From positions 212,326 through 249,587 of the forward strand of contig MNCI01011967.1 in NCBI GenBank assembly GCA_015680685.1: DNA of 37,262 nt, in the 5' to 3' direction. The stretch is from Gnetum montanum. Taxonomy: Eukaryota > Streptophyta > Gnetopsida > Gnetales > Gnetaceae. This document shows positions 1 to 10,299 of this stretch, in pieces (within the stretch, counting starts at the first letter, position 1; the number at the start of each line of letters is the position of its first letter). The notes under the pieces are model-generated. The model made no database searches. It saw nothing but the letters and a program-made list of their open reading frames with translations, and was not told the origin of the DNA. The position numbers and the translations under genes were made by a program.

Positions 1-320
1 TCTCCTCATCCATACATCAAGAAATCCACCTGCCATACGTGGGCAGGGAGGTGATGATCCATGGTGACGAAGTAGCAGCGCAAGCTATCAGTAACGTAGA
101 CATAGTGTAGGGCTTAGAGGTCGTAACCTCTAAGAATGAAGCACCTGCTCACACATGCACTAAACATTTGGTGGGAGAATTGGCCCAGCAGACCAGTCTC
201 CAAAACGAGAGCGCATGGGTTGAGTTGCCCTTCCACGAAAGGAACAACGATGTGGACAAGGGCCTTGGCAAGGTGCCTCGGCCCTACGTTCCAATCAACC
301 CACGATGGGTCAAGAAGTAG
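1..320 (+). pseudogene. pol: Pol fragment: end of protease and linker, copy A
   Basis: This stretch aligns base for base with 13778-14100 of copy B, where the same sequence follows a recognisable protease. Readable pieces are a VIHDDEVA-like stretch near 50-80 and a PYVPINPRWVK-like end at about 280-314, followed by TAG at 318-320. The frame is broken several times. The sequence GGTCAAG at 308-314 is the left boundary of the PR-RT insert. No catalytic residue of the protease lies inside the window for this copy. Confidence 0.65.
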
Positions 321-428
321 CTATGCATAGCATAGCGACCCCACTACTTCTTGCCCAGTTTCCTTCCTTGGTACATGCACTATTGTTTTCTTTGATTAGC
401 ATACCATCCTTTTGACATGCCACGCTAT

Positions 429-514
429 GGCCCAAAATGGCCTAAAACTAGCAATGGCCCAAAACGGCCTAAAACTATGTTATGAAATCGCCTAAAATGG
501 CCTAATACTAGCAC
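429..514 (+). repeat. 27-bp tandem repeat (GGCCTAAAACTAGCAATGG type), copy A
   Basis: Units start at 429 and 456, and a third degenerate unit starts at about 483. The core is GGCCTAAAACTAGCAATGG. The same array with three clearer units lies at 14207-14284 in copy B. The stretch 321-641 between the protease end and the antisense gene holds nothing else that I can identify except a T-rich run near 580-600. Confidence 0.7.
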
Positions 515-2335
515 ATGAAAGCATGAACATTTTATACAAAATGCGTGTATGCAATGCACGAGTTAACATAGAGTCTTTTTTTTTTTGAAATTTTTTTCTT
601 TACTCAAAATTTTTCCTATTGACAATGTTTGCAAAATTTCTTTACAAAATTTTAAAAAACATCCCATGCTGTGATGGGTTGTTTCCATTTGTGTTGTCTT
701 CACTTTTCGTTCTCGCATCATTGCCTGTTGCATCGTATTCCCCCATGTTGTCCTCTCCTGCTTCCTCATTCCTTCCCTCTATGGCCCTTGCACCCTCATT
801 TGGAGCCTACATCATAGGAGTGAAGTGGTCAACTAGTGCAACAAATGCAAACCACAATAAAGCATAAGCACTAATACAGTAGAAAGTGACTAATCTTAGA
901 AGGGCCTGCATCCATCTTAAAGAATATCCGACCTAAATTGAGCCTGAGGCAATGCCAGACCTCCTCTACCATGATGTCAATTCAACGCCTACTACTTGGT
1001 TTAGCATCGACAGTGGTAGCCCTCTCCCTTTCGACAGTTGTCCACCTTGGTGGCCTCGGAGAAAAGGAGATAGTTGTGGTCTCTTCTATAGGAAGGTCCA
1101 CTTTCAGGTCAGGAGATTTCATAATCTTTACCTACTCCCTAAACTTGGCATAAGCCTCAAAAGCATCAATGGCATTTACAAATGCTTCATATGTAAACGC
1201 TTCCATAGCAGCGTCCTTATATAGTTTACGATGGGTGGCATTTCCCTATTTATACATGTGCTTATGGTTTCTCTGGGACTGCCCCCATTCGTAAACCTTA
1301 GCACTGAAATCTTTCAAGTCTTGATACTTCTAGGCTAGCAAGTCCATCTGCATATGTTATTTGATTATCTCGTGAGTGGCTTCAACGTTCTGAAGCACGA
1401 TAGTCCAAAACCTAGCATAGTTAACTACAGCCTTATACTAGTCCTCATTATTGGTGTCGTAGGCTATGAGAAACTTGTTTCTTGACTTGAGATCCTCCAC
1501 CTCAGCCCTCAAATCAGCCTCCCTTTGCTCAACCCTTTGGACCCATTTCCATAGGTCCTCATTAACATGCTTATACTCCGACAAGGAGTGTGGTGAGTGC
1601 AAAATGCACTTGCAAGCCTCGTCATACACGCGACGAGACACCTCAGTCACTTCAAGTGGGAATGTAGACACAGCATCGACCTTCAAAGATCATGCTGAGT
1701 CCCATTTGAGTCAGGAGGCTACCGTGACACAAAGAGCGTAGCAATCGCATTAGCATGACAAGATCAACAAACTCAAGGAATTGTAGCATAACAACATTAG
1801 AGCACCTAACATTATTACTTACCCATGTCAGGGTCCACCTACTGAAGGTAGTTGATCATGTCGTCAACGATTTCCTGCATGAACGTAAACTTGTTAGGGG
1901 TCTTGGCCCATGACTTCGTACGAATCAGAGAGGATCCTGCAGCATCAACAGTGGTGCCTGTCACATAAATGAACAATCAGCAATGACCAAAACATACTAT
2001 GACAAGGTAGACATATTTCCAAACTCACTGGCGTCCGACTACAGTCTTTCTTCTTGCTAATGCAAGACGATGGCGGTAGCATCGGCAGAGGTCCCTACTA
2101 GGTCTGTATGGACCTCTTCCTCATGCACTAGTTCCTTTCCCTTTAGAAGACCAGCATCTTTTTTATTTAAGGGAGATTCCTCTTCATTAGTAGGATTCTC
2201 CCTAATGATAAGAGCCCCTACCTTAATGGCAAGAGCTCCTTTCTTCTGGACTAGGGCCCTTTCTTTCAAAACTAGGACCTCCATGTCCTTATTTGTCGCA
2301 CGCATCCTAATGGCCGACACCTCTTCGCCGCCTTC

Positions 2336-2358
2336 TTCTTCTTCTTCTTCTTCTTCCT
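2336..2358. repeat. (CTT)n microsatellite, poly-Glu at start of antisense exon 5
   Basis: A CTT run is read as GAA on the minus strand, giving consecutive glutamates at the start of antisense exon 5. Copy B has the same run at 16191-16214. Confidence 0.8.
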
Positions 2359-2415
2359 TTGCTACCAGAGAAACATGTTTGCATTTAGTCTAGAAACAAG
2401 TTATCTTGAAGCAGA

Positions 2416-2457
2416 TGCTACGCTATGCTACACTGCTTAGTGTAGCATAGCGTAGCA
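2416..2457. repeat. Perfect 19-bp inverted repeat (hairpin) in an antisense-gene intron
   Basis: The left arm is 2416-2434 and the right arm 2439-2457, with the 4-base loop GCTT. The arms are built from the TGCTACGCTATGCTACACT unit and match without error. The hairpin lies in the inferred intron between antisense exons 4 and 5. The copy B equivalent (16270-16311) is imperfect. Confidence 0.9.
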
Positions 2458-5230
2458 AACAATAACAAAGTGAGCATTAGACAAAAGCATTTACCAATGG
2501 GGGGTTGTGTCCTCTACAATTTAAGCCATAGTCTTTGCCCCTTCTCTTCTTCTATGCGAAGGGTTTCCTCAGCTAAGGGAGGCCTCTTCCGTCATAACTC
2601 TTTACGCACGATCTCGGCTATGAGACGTTCCCCCTGCGATATGCTACCAGCCATGGAAAGGGGTGTCTCTCCTATGTTGTCCTGACCACAAACATTGTGA
2701 GACATCCGATCCTTAGTCATCATAGAGAATGACTCCCCAATTATTTCTAGGAGATCTTGGGCTCGTATGGTCTGGAAGACCTAGTGAATCCATGATCTAT
2801 AAATCTAGTTGCAATTTCGCATGACCCAGACTCCATTCTCTTGAACCACCAAGAACTCCACGAAGCGCTTCAGACAGCCTAGGTAGAAGGTGTAGTGTAT
2901 GTTGGAGTAGGACTCCGATTTCTGACGGTGTCCCAATATTTTGGCTTGCAAGCCTTTACATAGGAAGCTAGCCCAGTTGTAATGGGCCCCCTCCTCCATA
3001 ACTTCCTGTATTATCCAGGCCTACTCAATCCCCAGGACCTTCCCTTGGGTAAGTAGCTAGGGAAATGCACAAGTGCGAAAGACATGGTAGATCTCCAAGG
3101 CAAGTCTATCTTTGAGTTTATCCATAGGGAGCCCCTTCTGCTCCTTGACAATCCCCAACCACTCCTGAATATCCTTCTTCTGAAGGGTCAGCTCTTGCAT
3201 ACCCCTCGACCCTATGAGGACACCGTCGTCAGGAACACCGAACAGGTCCATAAACAGCTGGTCATTGATTTCAATGACCACCTGCATGTCTCGTATGTGT
3301 GTGCAGAAGCAGCCCACCTTTTCAGAAAATGGATTGACTACGGAGAACATCTCGATGGCAGGAACTCTTAGATTTAGGGCCAGGAATAGATCCATGAATC
3401 CAACCTTTTCGAGGTTCTAAACAAAGAAGTTCAAAGCCCCACCATTTATCTAGCGTTGGCTTGCTTCTACTTCACCGTATTTAAAGTAGATGTTCACCTC
3501 CTACGCCTTGGTGGTTACCACCGTCACCTCCTAGGGTTTCTTCACCCCTGCAACAGTTTTTGTGAAAACACTTAACATAAAAACAAAAAAAGTACAAAGG
3601 TTGCAAAGACACTTAGGCATGCGACACTTATTGCTTGGCCTTACCAGGCCTGTATCCTAATGGGAACGACGGAAGATAAACCAGAACTTGTTCAAATGTG
3701 ACCGATTTGAAGGGTTCTGCCCACTCCTCATCCAACCAATCCTACCCTCCACACTGATTGTAGAGAATATAATATGCACCTAGGTAGGTGTGGTATTCAC
3801 CCTCGCATTGACCAATCATGCCCTCCTGAAGGTTCTTAGTAGAAGAGAACTCTTGCAGGGCTAGCTATGTTGTAGCCAGCAAACCCGATCGGTCGTGAAC
3901 CCCATCCTTGTTGATAAAGAACCTGGTAACATACGCATACCATTAACATTAATCCAAAGTGGCCGACATTGCACAAACATAGTGAAATAGAGCTGCAAAA
4001 CTCATTCGCCAGCACAGTACACAGTTCCCTGAGAGTTCTAGAAGCACGTCATCATAAAACATGCGAGGAATAGTGTGTTGAAACGGTGGTAGCAGCTGTA
4101 TTGCGGCATGTCCTAGATCCAGGCCAAATGCCTTTACCCTATTGGGCGCTGACTGGATCCTTCTCCCTACTTGCTCATAATTGCCCCATCAGTCAAAAAC
4201 CTCAGAATGCCCTGAATTTCCCTAGGCAATATGGCTTTTGTTATGCAGGTCGCATCCTCCTCCTTTAAGGATGATTAAACGATCACACTGAAATGGTGGA
4301 GGAGGAATTGCAAGAATTCTTGTGCCCCTTTCTTGAACCAAACTCCTTGCTCTACCATACATATATGGGGGGATCATTGGCCATGGGTTTGCTCACGTGA
4401 CATAGGACCCCTCTAATTTCTAAAATAATCAAGTTTGGCCTTAGCCCCATCCTGTACAATGCGACCAACAAGTGTTAACATTAAATCTAAGTGCAAAACA
4501 CATGCAATGTAGCAATACTTAGTAATCCACGCATATAGCGTAGCATAACCCTCTTCCCACATGTAGCGTAGCAAGAACATGATAGTGATAGCGTAGAAAG
4601 AACAGCCTAGCATAGCAATAGAGCAATTAATCCTAACAGGGTGATTAACAATATGCCTTGATAGAACGTGTGTCGCACTATCGCATCACACATGGCTTGA
4701 CCTTCCTGAAGGTCCTACGTCGCACCATTTAAAGGTCAAGTAACTTAAACTACCCAAACCCCTGCAATTATGACAACCGTGGTGATGTCAGTTTAAGTGT
4801 CCTTGCATACAATGGTGGCATAACATTTATGCATCCGCCGTGGCCGAAATGGCAATAGTGGCAAAGTAAAGGCCAAAACAACGTGATGATAAGAAACGCA
4901 AGTGGTTAAAACTAGAAAACAAAATAATAACAGAATTACAAAAAAAATAGAGGAAGCATAAGGGCCTACTGGACCAATGGCGTGTCCTTCCGCGCCACGA
5001 CGTGTGCTTGTGTCATGCACCCTAAGGTTTTCTTCACCTCCTCAACTGCTACAAGTGCCAAACTCGTGCATTCCTTCTTCAGAGCCATCGTCCCGCTTGC
5101 AAATTCTTCCTCACCGTTGTGCAGGAAACTGCCTTGCTCACTGTTAGCACAATCACTCCAAAATTTCCTTGTGCTCTGAATTGGGTCTGTGCTCTTACAG
5201 TGAAAATGGCAAGCTTACCAAGGTTTAATC

Positions 5231-5281
5231 CCTATTTATGTCCATAATGGCGAAAAGGGAAAACTTGCCACTCTCTCTCTC
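5231..5281 (-). promoter_or_regulatory. Putative promoter of the antisense gene, copy A
   Basis: On the minus strand a CATAAATAGG box (5240-5231) lies about 145 bases upstream of the conserved ATG at 5088, and a GA dinucleotide run (5281-5270) lies upstream of it. Both elements sit at matching places in copy B. No experimental support can be read from sequence. Confidence 0.4.
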
Positions 5282-5404
5282 CATTTAATGTGGAGCATGC
5301 TGTACAGCGTAGCATGCCCGCCACGACATCGTAGCACTATCAACATTAAATCTCGACACGCTTCAAATCAACTATTTTATTTTCCAAGAATAAAAAAAAT
5401 ATAC

Positions 5405-5600
5405 TTGTTTTTGCTACAGGTCTGAAAAGACCTTAAACTAGCAACTCCAACAATTGCAGTATTACCGGTCCAAAAAAGACCTTAAACTAGAAATCCTAGT
5501 GAAGTTGCACCATCAACGGTTCGAAAAGACCTTAAACTAGCAATTTCAACCCGTTATACATTCGTAGTTCGCAACGACGTTAAACTAGCAATTTGGTACT
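5405..5600 (+). repeat. ~50-bp tandem repeat with GACCTTAAACTAGCAA core, copy A
   Basis: Cores begin at 5429, 5478, 5528 and 5576 (spacing 49, 50, 48). Single cores continue at about 5763 and 5872. The array lies upstream of the antisense gene and before the RT. The remaining part of 5600-6009 is T-rich, non-coding, and holds GTTCGCA and TTTCGCA-like short words. Confidence 0.75.
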
Positions 5601-6009
5601 TTCGCATTGGCTAGTTCGCAATTTCTAGCGGTTTCATGTTTTCATGTCGATAGTTCGCATTTTCACATTAACGATTTTTTTTTCTTTGTGCGTTTATTGT
5701 GCCCGCAATTTCCCGTTTGGCATACTACCAGTTTTGCATGTTACAATTTGGTAGTCTATAATGACACTAAACTAGCAGCTTAGCATTTGCATGTTAACAG
5801 TTTCACACTTTTGCATCAACCGTTTTACATCTTTAGCGGTTCTGTGCTCTTATGCCCTAGCGGTCCGCCGTGACCTTAAACTGGCAGACTTCTAATCTCT
5901 ATATCATCGTACTTCGCAAATTGCATCTCATCACTGTTTGCAAATTTTTGTTATACACAATCTCTACCAACAGGTGCCTCTTAACCAAGCTTTCATCTCA
6001 TGTTGACAA

Positions 6010-7065
6010 GTTAAGCAAAAAATGGAGATTCATCGCAATCTCTCCACACCTTTAGCCCTGGTAGGTCCACATGGCAAGCTTGCAAGACAACTGAACCCAG
6101 ACCTAATCGACTAGGGATCAACCACAGCTAGCACCATAGCATCTTTAGAAATATCCCCAGATTGGGTGAGCATCTAGTCTGAACCCTAGATTTGGAGGCT
6201 GGGGATGTAACTGAAGACCCTCTCATCGAGATGCCTATGACCACATCCAAGGGGGAAGTTAAAACACTAAATCTTAGCTCCCTCCTAGATGTATAGACAC
6301 ATAAAAGCGTAGCCAAAATTCTACAAGACAACATCAAAGTCTTCACGTGGTCATACAGTGACATGCCGGGTCTAGACCCATGGCTGATACAGCACAACAT
6401 CATCCTAGACCCACGCATGAAGGCAATCAAGAAGAAAGCTTGTAAAATCAAACCAAAAATCGTGCTAGCCATGAGGGATGAAATCACCAAGCTATGCCAA
6501 GCCAGTTTCATCCGTGCAGTTGATTATTCAGAATGGGTATCCAACATCGTCGTAGTTTCCAAGAAAATGGGAGAAATATGGATCTGTATAGAATTTCAGG
6601 ATCTAAACAAAGTGACAATCAAGGACGATTTCCCACTTCCAAGCATTGATCAATTCATCGACATCACGACTGTTCATGCTTTGCTATCCTTCATGGATGG
6701 TTTCTCTAGATACAACCAAATATGCATTAACCCAGAGCACCAGCTGACAACAACTTTCATGATCCCATGGGGTACCTTCTGCTACACCATGATGCCTTTC
6801 AGGCTTCAAGAATTCTAGAGCAACCTACTAGCGAGCCATGACTTACATCTTCAGTGACTATATCCTAGAAACATTAAACGACTATGTGGATGATATAGCT
6901 ATCAAGTCCCAGGAGGCAGCTAATCATCCACGTGATCTAGGGGTAGTCCTCAAGTGTTGCCAAATGCACGACTTATGCCTTAATCCTAAGAAGTGTCTTC
7001 AGTGTGAGAACCGAACGCATGTTAGAATTCATCGTATTGAAAGCTGGAATATGGGTGGACCCTGA
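6010..7065 (+). pseudogene. pol: Reverse transcriptase of copy A (broken)
   Basis: Pol resumes after the insert with a VKQKM-equivalent start, then a variable region, and the RT proper from about 6363. The RT signatures are LSFMDGFSRYN (about 6688-6720) and the catalytic YVDD at 6883-6894. The fingers motif VVVSKK and an LNKVTIKDDFPLP stretch precede them, and a PWGTFCYTMMPF stretch lies between. Frame breaks include TAG near 6107 and 6816 and a shift between the PWGTF block and YVDD. The FMDGFS...YVDD spacing fits Ty3/gypsy RT. An inactive copy. Confidence 0.85.
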
Positions 7066-7640
7066 AAAAGTCAAGGCCATCGTCAACTTGGCGCCACCTA
7101 CAAACCTTAAGGAGTTACGTGGCTTGCAAGGTAGAGTACAGTTCATTCGAAGGTTTATAGCAAAGTTGACTCACAAGTTACACCCCATGCAAAATCTTCT
7201 AAAGAAATGGGTTGTCTTTGAGTGGACAACCGAGTGTCAACAAGCCTTCAATGACTTGAAGGAAGAGCTCTCATACCTCCCAACTGTGCACCCGCCATAA
7301 AGGGATAAGCCTTTCTTTATCTACCTTGCCATCTTCGACACATCTATCGCAGCACTGCTATGTCAAAAATGAGATGACAGATCTAAGATACTAGTGTATT
7401 ATCTGAGTCATACACTAATAGCGCATGAGGTGAAATATAATGAAGTAGAGAGGAATTGCCTTGCCTTAGTGTTTTCATTGAAAAAATGGAGGCACTATCT
7501 ATTTCGTAGTGTAGTCAACATCATTTGCAAAAGCAACATACTTCGGTCCATCACTAACAACCTGTATGAAAGTAGCAAGATAGCCCGATGGAAAGTGATA
7601 ACCACAAAGTTTGACCTATACTATGTAAGCTAATCGTCGA
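7066..7640 (+). pseudogene. pol: First RNase H domain of copy A (broken)
   Basis: This follows the RT through a PTNLKELRGLQGR connection stretch. The RNase H-like block runs from FFIYLA (about 7314) through YYLSHTLIAHEVKYNEVE (about 7396-7450) and LKKWRHYLF (about 7480-7504). The first catalytic Asp position is replaced in the YLA-D/S region, which is common for the first RNase H of Tat-lineage elements. A TAA at 7298-7300 and a TGA near 7371 interrupt it. Confidence 0.75.
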
Positions 7641-7734
7641 CCAAGGGTCAAGCCATCGCGACGCAACTTATGGTCTCACCCGTCGATGACCACGCAACCA
7701 TAGACCCCGAATTCCTAGATGAACATGTTGGCAC

Positions 7735-8250
7735 TATCAACGTCGCCCCTTCGCACCTAGAAGCTACCTTACACTTCAACGGTGCTTCAACCTCACGAGG
7801 AGGTAGTGCAAGTGTCGTCATTACGTTTCCCTCTGGGGGAAATGCACCTATCTGCTTATTGCTTTGCATTCCCTTACACTAACAATGTGGCAAAGTATGA
7901 GGGGCTACTCAGAGGCCTCTTAACTACTCAAATATTGCGCATACAATACCTGGTAATCTACGGTGATTCATAGCTAGTTGTGAATCAAATCACCAAGGTC
8001 TACGCCTGCAAAGCTACACACCTGCAACCCTATTGTGACCTGATGAAAAGCATACTTAAGAAATTTGTAACCACAGACGTGCAACACATGCCATGCAATG
8101 AGAACACCGTGGCAGATGCCTTAGCCACCCTAGCATTAAACATTCCACCACACTCGTTTGCAAGTTTACCAACATCGATAATCAAATGTACTGAGCCTAT
8201 CACTCAGACAGGACACGTGACCTCCATTAGTGTCGTAGATGCTTAGGAGT
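7735..8250 (+). pseudogene. pol: Second (archaeal-type) RNase H and linker of copy A
   Basis: The block ATLHFNGASTSRGG (about 7765-7806) is the first motif with Asp changed to Asn. It is followed by NNVAKYEGLLRGL (about 7882-7920, Glu motif), VIYGDS (about 7956-7973, Asp motif) and NTVADALATLAL (about 8103-8140, last Asp). A second RNase H after the first is a mark of Tat/Ogre elements. One frame shift lies near 7840 and a TAG replaces Gln after GDS. Confidence 0.75.
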
Positions 8251-8399
8251 GGTATGCCAACATTAAATCTTACCTACAACATGGCGAACCGCCGAGTGGA
8301 TTGACATCTGCCCAGAGAGATGTAATCTGTAAGCATGCCCGGTAATACGTGCTCATGGGAAATGTTTCCCTATGCCAACATTCCTACCATGGGATATTG

Positions 8400-8924
8400 C
8401 TAGCATGCGTGGGTGGGGAGCAAGCACAGAAAGTAGTTAACAAAGTGCATGAGGGGCTGTGTGATGGACACATAGCACCCAGGGCTATGGCTGGGAAGAT
8501 CAGGCACCTAGGGTACTATTGGCCCCAGATGGAGTGTAACTACTTGACAAAAGTCAAGATGTGTGACATGTGCTAGAGATACGCAAATCTCATACACATC
8601 TCACCTACGGACCTGCATCCTACGCAAATCACGTGGCCTTTCCAATGATGGGGACTAGACCTCATAGGATCCATCACGCCTAAGTTCTCTGCAGGACATA
8701 GCTTCATTATCACCACCACTAAGTACTTTAATAAGTGAGTGGAAGCTATCCCCCTAAGGAAAATGACATCTCAGCAAATCTGCCATTTCATCCTAGATAA
8801 CATTGTGACTAAGTTTGGGCTTCCAATGACTATTGTAATCGATAATGGGCCACAGTTCAATAGTACAGAAACTCGAACCTTCTGTAGCAATCTAGGAATT
8901 AAGCAATCATTCTCCTCATCATAG
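8400..8924 (+). pseudogene. pol: Integrase of copy A, truncated after the second catalytic Asp
   Basis: The zinc-binding HHCC domain is visible as VHEGLCDGH (about 8445-8472), GYYWP (about 8511-8525) and CDMC (about 8563-8574). The core has GLDLIG (about 8650, first Asp) and DNGPQFN (about 8842-8862, second Asp). The catalytic Glu and the C-terminal domain are missing because the sequence changes to LTR R-U5 at about 8918-8925. TAG codons at 8575 and elsewhere look like CAG or TGG decay. Confidence 0.85.
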
Positions 8925-9513
8925 CAAAGGGTTGGACTATCTCTAGAGGTTCAAAAAAGCAAGCATCATAACATTGAGCATTGAGCATTGTAAGCTTTCT
9001 ATTTGACACTACAAATCGTTAGCATCTTTAGCTGGCATTTTGTTCTATCTCCCTTTCTACCACCTTGGTAGAATCCCCGCATTGTCAGCACTCAAGGCCA
9101 TGCCCAAGCACACAACCTGTTTTGCTCTACATGTCTTGGTTATTCTCGGGATCTCTGCACTCCACCATGCTATGCAACCGACTATATCCACCTTGACAAA
9201 GCAAGCTTGTAGCTTCGGAGCGATGCATTTTTCTAACTGTATTTTACCTTGTTTCTTGCTTATTGTTGTGTTTTGCACTATTTTTTCTGCTTTATTTACT
9301 CTCAAGCATTATTTTGCATTTTCGTCCCCATTTTCAAAACCATATGTTGCAAAAGGCTATATAGACGCCAATTAAGTCCCTGTCTGATCGACCAGACTAT
9401 TTAGGGTGCCCCGTATCCGCTCACACCCAGCACAGCCCTCCTACGGGTATGGGGTCGAGACCGCCTGCCGACCCCTTGGTGTTTTTCAGCTGTTGACATT
9501 TTCAGTCGTTACA
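8925..9513 (+). repeat. LTR remnant (R-U5 only), 5' side of copy B
   Basis: It begins CAAAGGGTTGGACTA and matches LTR A from 28027 to 28620. The U3 part is absent. In LTR A the first shared base lies 25 bases after the first T of the TATA box (28002), close to where transcription would start. The end reads CGTTACA. It contains a near-palindrome at 9382-9397 (GTCTGATCGACCAGAC). Confidence 0.85.
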
Positions 9514-9519
9514 GTTTTC

Positions 9520-9537
9520 TGGTGCTAGAAGAAGGGC
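9520..9537 (+). promoter_or_regulatory. Candidate primer binding site
   Basis: The sequence TGGTGCTAGAAGAAGGGC lies 6 bases after the LTR end and starts with TGG, as expected for complementarity to a tRNA CCA end. I cannot assign the tRNA with confidence. Confidence 0.5.
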
Positions 9538-9600
9538 TTTTTGGTGCCATTTTTACGTATCATGGTAGTTCTATGAACCTTCTACACCCTGATATGCATA

Positions 9601-10220
9601 AGTGTAAACGTGACACCCTTTTGCGGTTGTTTCTTCTTTATGCGGTGCAGATCAGTCACCTCGACAGTTCCTCTAAAGCCTTACAAAACACGAGACCTCC
9701 AGTCACCAGTTAACTAGCTTGTCTTATGGTAGTCTTGCATGCATTTTATACCCCATCTCACGTGGTACAGAGCGGTCGCTTTGACGGTCCCTCTTGGATC
9801 CTGCGAGATGCAAAGCCTTTGATCACTAGTTAGCTTGCTTATCTTACGGTAGTATTGTACGTGTTCTGTATCCCATCGCATGTGGTACAGACCGATTGCC
9901 TCGACGGTTCCTCTAGAACCCTACGAGATATAAAGCCTTCTTGGTCGCTAGTTAACTAGCTTGTCTTATGGTAGTCTTGCATGCATTTTGTACCCCATCT
10001 CGCGTGGTACAAAGCGATCACTTTGACGGTCCCTCTAGGATCCTATGACATTCAAAGCCTTTGATTCCTAGTTAGCTTGCCTGTCTTATGGTAGTCTTGC
10101 ACGCGCTCTATACCTCATCACGCACTACCATAAATGTGACACCCTTTCGTGGTTGTTTATGCTTTGTGTGGTGCAGGTCGGTCGCCTCGATGATTCCTCT
10201 GGAATCCAGCAAGACGTGAA
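9601..10220 (+). repeat. ~120-bp tandem repeat in the leader between LTR and gag
   Basis: The word CTTATGGTAGTCTTGCA (or a close variant) starts at 9723, 9843, 9964 and 10084, giving a 120/121/120-base period. Each unit also contains GTGGTACAGA and GACGGTCCCTCT-like words. The outer flanks (from about 9608 and 10137) both carry GTGACACCCTTT followed by a GGTTGTTT stretch, so part of the leader was duplicated at both ends. No ORF runs through it. Confidence 0.85.
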
Positions 10221-10299
10221 GCCTTCTTTTTGTTGCTTTTTAGTCTCTTTGTTCCTTTTTGCACTTGTTGCACTCTTCTGCAAAACTTCTCAACTTGCA

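Larger units (their letters stand above)
642..5088 (-). pseudogene. Antisense multi-exon gene of the retroelement, copy A
   Basis: Inferred exons on the minus strand are 5088-4970, 4412-4006, 3922-3632, 3547-2495, 2358-2029, 1957-1823, 1718-891 and 832-642 (stop TAA at 644-642). The start ATG at 5088-5086 begins MALKKE and matches the start of copy B. Introns show GTAAGT- or GTGAGT-type donors (for example 1822 and 2028) and AG acceptors (1959-1958, 3549-3548). Three sites have decayed by single changes: the donors at 4005 and 3631 read AT where copy B has GT, and the exon 5 acceptor before 2358 reads AA. Exon phases fit at each junction. Exon 4 carries a domain with the pattern IEINDQLFMDLFGVP (about 3250-3210) and a GAHYNWASFLC motif (about 2990), which resembles the plant-transposon Transposase_32 or plant mobile domain type. 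Exon 5 starts with a poly-Glu run, exon 7 has a coiled-coil-like region, and exon 8 is acidic. Several TAG/TGA codons interrupt it. The function is unknown. Confidence 0.6.
309..6009 (+). other. PR-RT insert of copy A, probable intron of the retroelement transcript
   Basis: About 5.7 kb separates the protease end from the RT start. It is the equivalent of 14089-19982 in copy B. The left edge reads TGG|GTCAAG and the right edge reads CAAG|TTAAG, where copy B has GCAG|GTCAAG; the AG acceptor looks mutated by one G>A change. Apart from an antisense gene, the insert holds tandem repeats and TAGCGTAGCA-type motifs. Ogre elements are known to have a spliced intron between protease and RT. An insertion with a duplicated GGTCAAG target is the alternative. 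Confidence 0.5.
1..8924 (+). mobile_element. Ty3/gypsy Tat/Ogre-type retrotransposon, copy A (left part outside window, right end truncated)
   Basis: The order is protease C-terminal part, a long insert with an antisense gene, RT, RNase H, second RNase H and integrase. It is collinear with copy B from about 13778 onward, so the two are members of one family. The left end (LTR, gag, most of protease) lies outside the window. The right end stops inside the integrase core at about 8917-8924, where the sequence switches to the R-U5 part of a family LTR. The many in-frame TAG and TGA codons show that the copy is dead. Two RNase H domains point to the Tat/Ogre lineage. Confidence 0.85.

Noticed and set aside
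2070-2393. Plus-strand Ser-rich ORF
   Set aside because: Shadow of the antisense exon 5; the Ser run comes from the CTT microsatellite.
9040-9375. ORF of about 100 codons in R-U5, also open at 28184-28477
   Set aside because: The two LTRs are near-identical, so shared openness is expected; LTR B keeps only a partly similar frame (29616-29915). No domain is recognised and no shared start. A dN/dS test on more LTRs could reopen it.
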